A stretch of 9,770 nt of DNA from Bacillota bacterium. GTDB taxonomy: Bacteria; Bacillota; Clostridia; Peptostreptococcales; Anaerovoracaceae. The stretch is from contig JAAWDW010000031.1 of assembly GCA_022793975.1 (NCBI GenBank), positions 1 to 9,770 on the forward strand, given 5' to 3'. How positions within the stretch are numbered: the stretch's first letter is position 1; each line of letters begins with the position of its first letter. The notes beneath the pieces were generated by a model. That model was not told where the DNA came from. It worked only from the letters and a program-made list of their open reading frames with translations, and did not search any database. This document shows, piece by piece, positions 1 through 6,662 of this stretch. The position numbers and the translations under genes are program-made.

Positions 1-1107
1 AAACTGATGGCACGGATACAGATCTCCCCACGGCGTTACTGCCATATACTCCGTACCGGAACCGCAGCCGGAAATTCTCTTATATATACACGGTCCGCCT
101 TTAAGATCTATCATATAATGATAGAAAGTAAACGGGCTACTCTCCTTATCGCGTGCCAGCATCAGCTCCGCAAGCTTTTCATACTGATCTTTTACAATCT
201 CAAGATCACTCTCTGTAAGTCCTTCGGGGTCTCCCGGCGCACATACGACAGGCTCCATAGAAAGCTCAGTAAAACCAAGCTCCAGCATTTTTTCTATATC
301 GGCAAGAAAATCAGGATTTGCATGTGTGAATGTACCACGCATATAATAACCCTTATCGCCCCTTGCTTCCACAAGCTTTTGAAATTTCGGAACTATACGC
401 TCCCAGCTTCCGTTGCCTGCATAATCCACGCGATAGCGGTCATGAATCTCTTTGCGGCCGTCGAGGCTCAGCACCACATTGCTCATTTCACGGTTACAAA
501 AATCTATTACATCATCGTCTATAAGCATTCCGTTTGTAGTAAGTGTAAACCGGAAGTTCTTGCCTTTTTCTTTTTCAATGCTTCTCGCATACGCTGTAAG
601 TTGCTTTACAACATCAAAATTCATAAGCGGTTCACCGCCGAAAAAGTCTACTTCAAGATTTCTGCGCGTTCCCGAATTTTCTATGAGAAAATCGAGCGCT
701 CTCTTGCCCGTCTCAAAGCTCATAACCGCACGGTCGCCGTGATATTTGCCCTGGCTGGCAAAACAGTACGAGCATGTGAGATTGCAAGTATGCGCCACAT
801 GCAGACACAGAGCCTTGATCACTCCCGCTGTCTTGGCCTTGAGCTCGCCCGCCATCGGCTCAAAGGTATCCTTCGTGAAAAGCTTACCGCTTTCGGCGAG
901 CACATTTACCTGTTCGTAGCATTCCTCAATGTCAGCCGCAGTGATTTCGCTTATGTATTTTTTCGTGATTTTTTTAATAATTTCTTCCCTGCTCTCCTTT
1001 TCAAAGAGCTCTATGATATCGTAAGCTATGTCGGATACAGTGTGAATAGAGCCCGAACAAACATCTATTACAATGTTGTACCCGCCGAGCTTATACTGAT
1101 GTACCAT
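1..1107 (-). CDS. scfB: SCIFF peptide maturase, radical SAM/SPASM enzyme (C-terminus beyond window edge)
   Basis: This is the radical SAM enzyme that installs a thioether cross-link in the SCIFF peptide encoded just upstream. I translated 369 residues from the reverse strand; the frame is open to base 1, so roughly 80-90 residues of a usual ~450 are missing at the window edge. Residues 1-90 (start MVHQYKLGGYN) match the peptide-binding leader domain of this family. The SAM cluster motif CNLTCSYC is at 108-115, followed by FASQG, and the SAM-contacting GGEP is at 157-160. The SPASM auxiliary-cluster region begins near C340, C348 and C366 (motif CGSGTEY, then GDLYPCHQF). The ATG start at 1107 has an AGAAGGGA ribosome site upstream. 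It lies 136 bases after scfA on the same strand, with a terminator-like hairpin between them. The family assignment is firm; the exact cross-link made here is inferred. Confidence 0.95.
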   Translation of the reverse strand, partial: MVHQYKLGGYNIVIDVCSGSIHTVSDIAYDIIELFEKESREEIIKKITKKYISEITAADIEECYEQVNVLAESGKLFTKDTFEPMAGELKAKTAGVIKALCLHVAHTCNLTCSYCFASQGKYHGDRAVMSFETGKRALDFLIENSGTRRNLEVDFFGGEPLMNFDVVKQLTAYARSIEKEKGKNFRFTLTTNGMLIDDDVIDFCNREMSNVVLSLDGRKEIHDRYRVDYAGNGSWERIVPKFQKLVEARGDKGYYMRGTFTHANPDFLADIEKMLELGFTELSMEPVVCAPGDPEGLTESDLEIVKDQYEKLAELMLARDKESSPFTFYHYMIDLKGGPCIYKRISGCGSGTEYMAVTPWGDLYPCHQF

Positions 1108-1180
1108 TTTTCGTGTTCCCTTCTCTGCTGTATTTTTGCCGCATGCAAATACGGTTTTGTTCTTCTTTAATTTTCTCGAT

Positions 1181-1208
1181 AAAAATACCGCCGAAATAGG
1201 CGGCATTT
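1181..1208 (-). terminator. Hairpin terminator/attenuator between scfA and scfB
   Basis: On the minus-strand RNA the arms AAAUGCCGCC and GGCGGUAUUU form a 10-bp stem around a UAUUUC loop, followed by a short U-rich tail. One G·U pair forms only in the minus-strand RNA (A·C on the other strand), which fixes the direction. It sits between the precursor and the maturase, so partial termination would give much more precursor mRNA than enzyme mRNA. Confidence 0.75.
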
Positions 1209-1243
1209 CAGATTCGCTTTTATTTGCTTCCGCAGATTCTCTC

Positions 1244-1393
1244 TTAGTTTTTCTCTGTATTTTCGCAAGTCTGATTTGCGATACCGCAGCTTGTCTTGCA
1301 CGCAGACTGACATGAAGTCTGGCACTCGCCGCAGCCGCCGTTCTTTACGCTTTCGCACAGATTGAGAGTTTCGATTGTTTCAATATGTTTCAT
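1244..1393 (-). CDS. scfA: SCIFF RiPP precursor peptide (six-cysteines-in-forty-five family)
   Basis: This 49-residue precursor is the substrate of the ScfB maturase encoded next to it; products of this class are now called ranthipeptides. It starts MKHIETIETLN and carries the family core CGECQTSCQSACKTSC at residues 21-36, ending ANQTCENTEKN. Cysteines are at 13, 21, 24, 28, 32, 36 and 43. The last six are the family set and C13 is extra. In the characterised homologues I recall, Thr37 is the thioether acceptor for Cys32; here residue 37 is Gly. The ATG at 1393 is chosen because GGAGGG lies six bases upstream. A longer in-frame ATG at 1441 would fall at the predicted transcript start and lacks a ribosome site. 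The biological role of SCIFF products remains uncertain, with quorum-sensing-like roles proposed in some clostridia. Confidence 0.95.
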   Translation of the reverse strand: MKHIETIETLNLCESVKNGGCGECQTSCQSACKTSCGIANQTCENTEKN

Positions 1394-1399
1394 TGTTAT

Positions 1400-1405
1400 C
1401 CCTCC
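1400..1405 (-). promoter_or_regulatory. scfA ribosome binding site (decides the start)
   Basis: GGAGGG on the minus strand, six bases before the ATG at 1393. It rules out the in-frame upstream ATG at 1441 as the start. Confidence 0.85.
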
Positions 1406-1421
1406 GCCGGTCTTTAAATTT

Positions 1422-1438
1422 CTGCTGCATCGCAGCAG
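1422..1438 (-). other. 5' leader hairpin of the scfA transcript
   Basis: A perfect 7-bp inverted repeat (CTGCTGC / GCAGCAG, 3-base loop) lies within the first ~20 bases of the transcript predicted from the promoter at 1449-1477. A G+C-rich hairpin at the extreme 5' end commonly protects short, highly expressed mRNAs from decay. That role is inferred; the repeat itself is seen. Confidence 0.6.
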
Positions 1439-1448
1439 CACTATTCAC

Positions 1449-1477
1449 AGTATATCCCATTTCCCTATAAATTTCAA
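1449..1477 (-). promoter_or_regulatory. Housekeeping-type promoter for scfA-scfB
   Basis: On the minus strand TTGAAA (1477-1472) and TATACT (1454-1449) are separated by exactly 17 bases, a good vegetative sigma-factor match. The predicted start is near 1442, giving a leader of about 48 bases. Confidence 0.75.
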
Positions 1478-1522
1478 TATAATATTTATCAATTAATGAT
1501 AATAAGCCGAAGGAATTACTGC

Positions 1523-1547
1523 GGCAAAATAAATTGCCAAAGCAATT
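1523..1547. repeat. Overlapping inverted repeats, possible operator
   Basis: GGCAA(1523-1527)/TTGCC(1534-1538) and AATTGC(1532-1537)/GCAATT(1542-1547) are perfect and share the TTGC bases, so only one could form a hairpin at a time. An outer pair, AATTAC (1514-1519)/GTAATT (1551-1556), encloses them. The position between two divergent promoters suggests repressor or activator sites. No known regulator consensus was recognised. Confidence 0.4.
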
Positions 1548-1589
1548 GACGTAATTTTATAAATTTTCTTAATTTTTTGTTAAATGAAG

Positions 1590-1618
1590 TAGACTTTTTG
1601 TTTTTTATAAATTATAAT
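1590..1618 (+). promoter_or_regulatory. Candidate promoter for the MFS transporter gene
   Basis: TAGACT (1590-1595), a 17-base spacer, then a perfect TATAAT (1613-1618). The -35 box matches consensus at four of six bases. The predicted start near 1625 leaves a leader of about 135 bases before the ATG at 1760. Confidence 0.5.
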
Positions 1619-1690
1619 AAATTTGGGGTTAAAAACAACGCAAAATAATAGATACTATGCATCTTCCATTCAAATTCCGGCTGCATAAAT

Positions 1691-1712
1691 CTGTTATTTA
1701 ATTTAATAACGG
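1691..1712 (+). other. Leader hairpin upstream of the MFS gene, followed by a T-run
   Basis: CTGTTATT (1691-1698) can pair with AATAACGG (1705-1712), with one G·U pair and a 6-base loop, followed by AGTTTTTAG. It resembles a weak intrinsic terminator inside the leader, so it may attenuate the transporter. It could equally be a DNA operator or chance in AT-rich DNA. Confidence 0.35.
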
Positions 1713-1759
1713 AGTTTTTAGCAATATTATTTTTATCTTTTAGAAGGAGGAAGCATTTT

Positions 1760-3055
1760 ATGCAAAAACAATCAACCCTAAAGAAATGGCTGATGCTCAT
1801 TTCACTCGGTTTCATGGGCGGTACGTTCTATATGTCGGCATATGCAGGCGGAACATATTACACGCAGCTTGTTGAAGGTCTTGCAATGACCAATACCCAA
1901 TATGGTCTTGCAAAAACAATCTGCAGTCCAATCGGAATAATTCTTCTTGTTCCCGGCGCTTTTTTAGGTGACAAATTCGACGCCAAGAAGACGCTTGTAT
2001 TCAGTATCGGTGTGCAGTCGATCCTCAATCTTTCGTGGCCTCTTTGGGTACACAACTTCACAACATATGTTGCATGGAAAGTTATTTACACAGTAATCAC
2101 AATCGCTTACTGGGGAGCTCTCATTAAGTACATCAACAATCTTGACGGAGAAGACTCGGCAGGAAATTCGTTTACAATGTACTACCTCATAAACGGTCTT
2201 TCGGGTGCCCTCGGATCGTTCGTTACTCTTGGGGTAGCAAACGCACTGGATGCAGGCATCGGAACAATCATATTTACTATGGGTGTCGTAACATCGGTTG
2301 CAACACTCCTCGTATTCTTTTTCCTTGATGATGAAAAGAAACTCGCGGAGAGAGGTGTCTACCTCAAGGGTGACGAGCCTATCCAAGTCAAGCACATCTT
2401 CTATCTGCTCAAATATCCGGGCTTCTGGATGATGTTTTTCGCTTACGGCGCAGGTGTATCGCTTTACAACTACGTTGAATACTTTACTCCGTATCTTACA
2501 AATGTATATAATATGGATCCAAGCCTTTCATCAGCGCTCGCTATCATCCGTCAATACGGCGTAAACCTTGTGGCTCCTATCGGAGGATATATCTGCGATA
2601 GAGTGCTCAAGGCAACATACAAGTGGTACATCATCGGATTCGGCATCATCGGCGCTTTGTATTTAGTCATGGTATTATTGTTCAGGGAAACTACAAATGT
2701 AATGCTTGTAGGCGTATATACCACGCTCCTCTGCGCAATGATAATGATGCTCTATACAACGATCTGGTCGGTAATGAGAGAACTCCACATTCCTACAATG
2801 GTAACGGCAACACTCTCCGGTATTGCTACAATTTCAGAGCGTATAATCCAGATGTTTTTACCGGCAGCCTTCGGACACTTTATGGATACAAAGACGCCTA
2901 TTGCAGCGTTTAACGACATATTCTTAATAATTTTAGCTATATGCGTTATAGGAGTCCTTATAGGTCTTTGGATCGGAGCCCACCACAAGAAGTGTCTTGC
3001 AGGCTTAAGATCATTTGAGAAGATGACGGGAATGAAGACCAGCGAAGAAGCATAA
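1760..3055 (+). CDS. Major facilitator superfamily transporter, substrate unknown
   Basis: A 431-residue integral membrane carrier with the length and helix pattern of a 12-segment MFS protein. The first half runs to about residue 190. A charged cytoplasmic loop follows (about 190-215, with DDEKKLAERG), then the second half to about 407 and a short basic tail (HHKKC). A loop-2 motif of the MFS type, GDKFDAKKTL, lies at 70-79; the matching second-half motif is CDRVLKATYK at 279-288. TM1 contains the glycine-rich GFMGGTFYM. The ATG at 1760 has AGAAGGAGG nine bases upstream. It resembles the uncharacterised MFS carriers of anaerobic Firmicutes that look distantly like oxalate/formate or nitrate/nitrite carriers. 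Transport direction and substrate cannot be read from the sequence. It is divergent from scfAB and is followed by a strong terminator, so it forms a single-gene unit. Confidence 0.88.
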   Translation: MQKQSTLKKWLMLISLGFMGGTFYMSAYAGGTYYTQLVEGLAMTNTQYGLAKTICSPIGIILLVPGAFLGDKFDAKKTLVFSIGVQSILNLSWPLWVHNFTTYVAWKVIYTVITIAYWGALIKYINNLDGEDSAGNSFTMYYLINGLSGALGSFVTLGVANALDAGIGTIIFTMGVVTSVATLLVFFFLDDEKKLAERGVYLKGDEPIQVKHIFYLLKYPGFWMMFFAYGAGVSLYNYVEYFTPYLTNVYNMDPSLSSALAIIRQYGVNLVAPIGGYICDRVLKATYKWYIIGFGIIGALYLVMVLLFRETTNVMLVGVYTTLLCAMIMMLYTTIWSVMRELHIPTMVTATLSGIATISERIIQMFLPAAFGHFMDTKTPIAAFNDIFLIILAICVIGVLIGLWIGAHHKKCLAGLRSFEKMTGMKTSEEA

Positions 3056-3103
3056 AAACAGCTTGTTTGGCTTTGGCTTAGGTCATATGAATATGGAATA
3101 AAG

Positions 3104-3142
3104 AAAAAAGGCGCTGTCTTATAAAAGCAGCGTCTTTTATTG
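3104..3142. terminator. Rho-independent terminator, probably bidirectional
   Basis: AAAAGGCGCTG (3106-3116) pairs with CAGCGTCTTTT (3128-3138) around an 11-base loop and is followed by TTTTATTGTTT on the plus strand. The G·U pair favours plus-strand termination of the MFS transcript. The minus strand also ends in a T-rich run (CTTTTTTCTTT), so the same hairpin can stop the converging rluB transcript. Confidence 0.85.
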
Positions 3143-3164
3143 TTTGCCGTTTATTTACAGTTGT

Positions 3165-3869
3165 CTACAAACTTTTTAGATACTCGATCTCTTCACGCGT
3201 GAGCTTACGGTAGTGCCCTTCCATCAGACGGCCGAGCCTGATATCGCCGAGTGCTGTACGCTTAAGAGCGGTCACTTTGTTACCTACCGCAGCAAACATC
3301 TTTCGTACCTGTCTGTTTTTTCCCTCATAAATCTGTATTTCCGCAAGCACCGAACGCTCACCCTGTTTTATCACTTTTACTTTGGCCGGTGAGGTAACAA
3401 ATCCGCCTATATCAACACCGCGGCGCAAACGGGCAGCACGTTCGTTTGAAAGCACACCCGCTGCCTGCACGCGGTATGTTTTGTATATATGATGCTTGGG
3501 ATGCGTGAGCCTGTACGCAAGGTCGCCGTCATTTGTCAGTATGAGCAGCCCCGATGTATTGTAATCGAGCCGACCGACAGGAAAAATCCGCTCCGGTACA
3601 TCAGCCACAAGGTCAAGCACTGTTGCCCTGTCTTTTTCATCCGCTGATGTCGTAACATATCCTACCGGTTTATTTAAGAGTATATATACTTTTTTTTCGG
3701 ATACAGCAATGCGTCTGCCGTTTACTTCTACGGCATCTCCCTCTTTTACGTCCGTTCCGAGTTCTCTGACTACCTCTCCGTTTATTTTTACGTTCCCACA
3801 GGCAATCAGTTCATCCGCTTTCCTGCGGCTTGCTATTCCGGCTTGTGCTATATATTTATTAAGTCTCAC
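3165..3869 (-). CDS. rluB: 23S rRNA pseudouridine synthase, RsuA/RluB family
   Basis: Makes pseudouridine in ribosomal RNA, in the cytoplasm. The 234-residue protein has an N-terminal S4 RNA-binding domain (about 1-60, start MRLNKYIAQAGIASRRKADE) and then the catalytic domain. Catalytic motif GRLDYNTSGLL is at 99-109 with the nucleophile Asp102. Family motifs LLNKPVGYVTT (64-74) and KTYRV (130-134) are present, as is the C-terminal EGKNRQVRKMF. The start is GTG at 3869, preceded by AAGGAG at a normal distance. Length and S4 domain fit the RluB/RsuA branch; RluB of Firmicutes is the likeliest ortholog, but the exact uridine target is inferred. It lies 41 bases after the PepSY membrane protein gene with no terminator between, so the two may be co-transcribed without sharing a function. 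Confidence 0.92.
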   Translation of the reverse strand: MRLNKYIAQAGIASRRKADELIACGNVKINGEVVRELGTDVKEGDAVEVNGRRIAVSEKKVYILLNKPVGYVTTSADEKDRATVLDLVADVPERIFPVGRLDYNTSGLLILTNDGDLAYRLTHPKHHIYKTYRVQAAGVLSNERAARLRRGVDIGGFVTSPAKVKVIKQGERSVLAEIQIYEGKNRQVRKMFAAVGNKVTALKRTALGDIRLGRLMEGHYRKLTREEIEYLKSL

Positions 3870-3910
3870 GGTTTTCTCCTTCTTGTATTTTGATAAAATA
3901 TTTACCGCTT

Positions 3911-5305
3911 CTAATTTGTTTCGTATTCCCGTTTAATTATTGTACCGTCTACCGCATCTATTTCATACTCGTACTCTGTATCTCCGTCTATAAATTCAAT
4001 TTCATATTTTGCCATACCGTCGTCATAATCAAAATCTATCTCGATAAAATCAGGCTTCACCACACCTGCGTCGTCAAATGCAATTTCTTTTGCCCTTTCA
4101 CTGCCTATGTAATCTGTATTTGACCCTGTCTGCGGTGCAAAGTTATGATGATGTCCTTCTCCTCTTTCGCAGTGATAATCGGTAATCTTTCCCGACGCCG
4201 CATCTATTTCATATTCGTATTCGGTACCGTCAAATATAAATTCGATCTCATACTCCGCACCGCCGTGATGGTGATGATCGAGTTTAAACTTCGTAAAGCT
4301 TACCTGATTTTCCGTGCATTCTGCGTGTGTCAATACTATTTCTTTGGCTTTGCTTTCTCCTATATATTCTCCGTCTACTGCTGTACTGCCGCTGTTTCCT
4401 CCGTTTGAAGGAAACATAACCGAAATATCATCATAAATTTCGGCATCTTTCTTCATTATAAAGCCATCCGACGCCCTTACTTCATATTCGTACTCAATGC
4501 CGCCGCTTACAAATTCAATCTCGTACACTACTGTTCCGTCTTCATAATCAAGATGTACCCGCAAGTATTCTACCGTATCCTGTACTGCTCCCGCATCTTC
4601 AAAGGCGGCCTTTAAGGCATTTTCTTCACCTATATAGCCCGATTGATCCACAATGCCCGCCTTATCGAAACCGTCAGCATACTTTAATTCCGCAAGCAGA
4701 CTGAGCTCGCTTATACTTGCATCTGTAAGTTCCGAAAAATCCTTGCTTACATCTTTATCCACTATTTTCTGTATAAATGCCGCTTTTCCAAGAGAAATAT
4801 CATATTTTTCGGCTTTTTCTTTAAGCCTATTATCATTTCCCACTGTTTGTCCTATTACTGCGCCGTCAACATCAAATCCGCGCAGTATCTCGCTTATCTC
4901 GTCTTCCACTTTACTGCGAAGAAGCTCATTCCGGGCATCGTTTCCGCCGGCAATTGATACAAGCACAGAATTGTTTATTTCATTTATATATCCGTATCTT
5001 ATCATCGAGCCTATTAATGCATTTATAACAACGTCAAGATCTGTACCCTCAAAATCCATATCTGCAATTACGGCTTTTGCCTCATCGTTTAGCGCTTCTA
5101 CTTCGCGTACCTTTTCGTTCCTGCCGACTTCTATCTCAATACTCGGATTCACATCTATGCCGATTACTGCAGACACTTTAAATACCCTGCCGTATAAAGA
5201 CGCGCCGACTATAATTAATATAACCAGCGCGAAAATAGCGGCCAATATAATTACTTTCTTTTTCTTTGTTCCACTATGAACTTTTGTTTCTTCCACTGTG
5301 TTCAT
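3911..5305 (-). CDS. Membrane-anchored RsgI-like autoproteolysis module with three PepSY repeats
   Basis: A 464-residue protein with a short, basic cytoplasmic tail (residues 1-17) and one transmembrane helix (about 18-39), predicted to face outwards. Residues 43-115 match the middle domain of RsgI anti-sigma factors: VSAVIGIDVNPSIEIEV holds the Asn53-Pro54 bond that characterised RsgI proteins cleave themselves. A mixed helical linker (about 116-222) follows. Three PepSY-type repeats lie at about 224-286, 314-378 and 399-460, each starting YIGxxxA and carrying YEIEF...EYEYE. The linkers are low in complexity, and repeat 2 has HHHH at 344-347 with HHH at 385-387. The cytoplasmic anti-sigma domain expected in true RsgI is absent, and no SigI gene is in the window. 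The ATG at 5305 follows AAGGAG. The gene lies 47 bases after the FAD oxidoreductase gene. The domain call is strong; the function is unknown. Confidence 0.85.
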   Translation of the reverse strand: MNTVEETKVHSGTKKKKVIILAAIFALVILIIVGASLYGRVFKVSAVIGIDVNPSIEIEVGRNEKVREVEALNDEAKAVIADMDFEGTDLDVVINALIGSMIRYGYINEINNSVLVSIAGGNDARNELLRSKVEDEISEILRGFDVDGAVIGQTVGNDNRLKEKAEKYDISLGKAAFIQKIVDKDVSKDFSELTDASISELSLLAELKYADGFDKAGIVDQSGYIGEENALKAAFEDAGAVQDTVEYLRVHLDYEDGTVVYEIEFVSGGIEYEYEVRASDGFIMKKDAEIYDDISVMFPSNGGNSGSTAVDGEYIGESKAKEIVLTHAECTENQVSFTKFKLDHHHHGGAEYEIEFIFDGTEYEYEIDAASGKITDYHCERGEGHHHNFAPQTGSNTDYIGSERAKEIAFDDAGVVKPDFIEIDFDYDDGMAKYEIEFIDGDTEYEYEIDAVDGTIIKREYETN

Positions 5306-5352
5306 CTTAATGTACTCCTTTTTATTTCAATCTAATCTCCAAAAACCTTTAA

Positions 5353-6645
5353 CTAACAAAATTTTTGCTTATACATCCCAAAAAGGCCTTCGCGGCGCAC
5401 GCGGTTTTCTATTTCATATGTATCAATTGAATAGAGTCCCGTCTCTTTCATCCGCGAAAAATATTCGGCGCCGGCAAACGTATATCTGCTCATGAGACCT
5501 TCTTCGGTATCAAGTCTTTCTCTTGCAAATCCTATAATATCTCCTATCGCAAGTGTGCGCGGAAGCGCCGTCTGCGGCAGTCCTTTGAGATATCTTGCCG
5601 CGTTATACCCTGCCAGCGTTCCTGTGGAAATTGCTTCGGTATGGCCGACAAACAATCCCGATTTTTCACCGCCGACAAGCAAATTGTCTATATCTTTTGC
5701 TCTCATAAAATCGTCTCTCTCCGCTACCGACAGATACCTTATGGAGTTTCCTTTGCCACCCGCATAAGGATCTGCATATCGTGCATTTTCAAAACCCGGT
5801 ATTGTTCTGAGCCTGTCGAGAGGGAAAAACGGTGTCATAATCTTAGCATACCCTGTATCGAGTAAAATAATGTTCTCCGCAAATTCAGGAAGTGCATACT
5901 GCTGACAAACTTTAAGACCGAGCTTTTCTTCCTTTATTTCTTCTTTCGGAAGAGGAATAACAGCTACGCCTTTTTCATTTAGTATCTGTCTTATTTCCTC
6001 CGAAAGTGATTCTTTAATGAGCTTGCCCGACCCGCTGAAAGCTCCGAATGCTCCATCGGCACGCTTGCCCATAATATCATCGTTGCCTGCTTTTTTCGTA
6101 ATGCTCACGCGCGGACCGAATGCAGGACATCTGAGTACACACATAGAACATCCATTGCCGTATGCCAGGCAATTGCCCATAGGTCCTGTAGAACCTGTGC
6201 ATTCTATGAATACATCACCTTCAATAATACTGCCATCGGCAAGAGTAAGACTCTCTATGTGCTTTCCGGCTCCTGTTTTCACATAAGTACAATCAACTGC
6301 ACGGGCCATAAGTCTTATGTCTATTCCTTTTTCAACAAGCAGTCTTCTGACTTCAGGCTCTACCATTATAACATCGTAAAGACTCGCATGTTTGTGACCC
6401 GGAAAGTCTACATTAATATGTCTTGAACATTTGTCAGTTATATTAAAAAGTTCGTCCGCCCCAAGTGCAATATTTTCTTCTGCGGCCGTAAATCTGCCGT
6501 TGTTTCTCATAATGCCTCCGACATTGCCGAGACCGAGAAGCAAATCCGTTTTTTCAAGAAGGACAACATCAGCTCCTGCTTTTTTCGCCGCCAGTGCAGC
6601 CGCACATCCCGACCAGCCGCCTCCTATCACTACTGCCTTATACAC
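5353..6645 (-). CDS. FAD-dependent oxidoreductase with CxxCxxxC motif, function unknown
   Basis: A 430-residue soluble flavoprotein. The N-terminal Rossmann motif GGGWSG (8-13) ends its second strand at Glu31 (VVLLEK), the usual FAD ribose ligand. A conserved-looking segment, GLGNVGGIMRNNGRF, follows at 38-52. The C-terminal FAD segment (about 320-352, NLLVGGEKSGLFVGHTEA then GTLAGYNAA) resembles MnmG/TrmFO-type flavoproteins. A cysteine group C166-x2-C169-x3-C173 (GCSMCVLRCPAFGP) could be redox active or hold a cluster; the last residue is also Cys. Clostridial homologues of this layout are annotated only as FAD-dependent oxidoreductase, so I give no symbol. The start is GTG at 6645 with AGGAGGG six bases upstream; an ATG two bases further upstream is out of frame. 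It lies 108 bases after fumC on the same strand. A redox role in C4-acid metabolism is possible but unproven. Confidence 0.85.
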   Translation of the reverse strand: MYKAVVIGGGWSGCAAALAAKKAGADVVLLEKTDLLLGLGNVGGIMRNNGRFTAAEENIALGADELFNITDKCSRHINVDFPGHKHASLYDVIMVEPEVRRLLVEKGIDIRLMARAVDCTYVKTGAGKHIESLTLADGSIIEGDVFIECTGSTGPMGNCLAYGNGCSMCVLRCPAFGPRVSITKKAGNDDIMGKRADGAFGAFSGSGKLIKESLSEEIRQILNEKGVAVIPLPKEEIKEEKLGLKVCQQYALPEFAENIILLDTGYAKIMTPFFPLDRLRTIPGFENARYADPYAGGKGNSIRYLSVAERDDFMRAKDIDNLLVGGEKSGLFVGHTEAISTGTLAGYNAARYLKGLPQTALPRTLAIGDIIGFARERLDTEEGLMSRYTFAGAEYFSRMKETGLYSIDTYEIENRVRREGLFGMYKQKFC

Positions 6646-6651
6646 ATCAAA

Positions 6652-6658
6652 CCCTCCT
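6652..6658 (-). promoter_or_regulatory. Ribosome binding site fixing the GTG start
   Basis: AGGAGGG on the minus strand, six bases before the GTG at 6645. It decides for GTG over the out-of-frame ATG at 6647. Confidence 0.8.
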
Positions 6659-6662
6659 AATT

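Larger units (their letters stand above)
1480..1759. other. Divergent AT-rich control region between scfA and the MFS gene
   Basis: About 280 bases without a gene. The part near scfA holds nested inverted repeats (1514-1556). Then come a candidate promoter (1590-1618) and a leader hairpin (1691-1712) for the plus-strand transporter. The transporter's AGAAGGAGG ribosome site is at 1742-1750, nine bases before its ATG. No small ORF with a credible ribosome site was seen, and no known riboswitch was recognised. Confidence 0.6.

Noticed and set aside
7..1170. 387-residue plus-strand open frame opposite scfB
   Set aside because: It is the antisense shadow of the radical SAM gene: no domain, no ribosome site, low-complexity Phe/Tyr/Ile-rich translation. 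The reverse strand gives a full, motif-rich ScfB.
1167..1358. 63-residue minus-strand frame rich in Arg and Lys
   Set aside because: It overlaps scfA in another frame and runs over the terminator hairpin; it has no ribosome site, and its charge comes from reading the cysteine-rich core out of frame.
1394..1441. N-terminal extension of scfA to an ATG at 1441
   Set aside because: That ATG lies at the predicted transcript start without a ribosome site, and the family N-terminus MKH is at 1393 with GGAGGG.
1964..2395. 143-residue minus-strand frame inside the MFS gene
   Set aside because: Shadow frame opposite a well-supported transporter; cysteine and charge pattern without any family resemblance or ribosome site.
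4653..5279. 208-residue plus-strand frame, Ser- and Ile-rich
   Set aside because: Antisense shadow of the RsgI-like/PepSY gene; no ribosome site and no recognisable domain.
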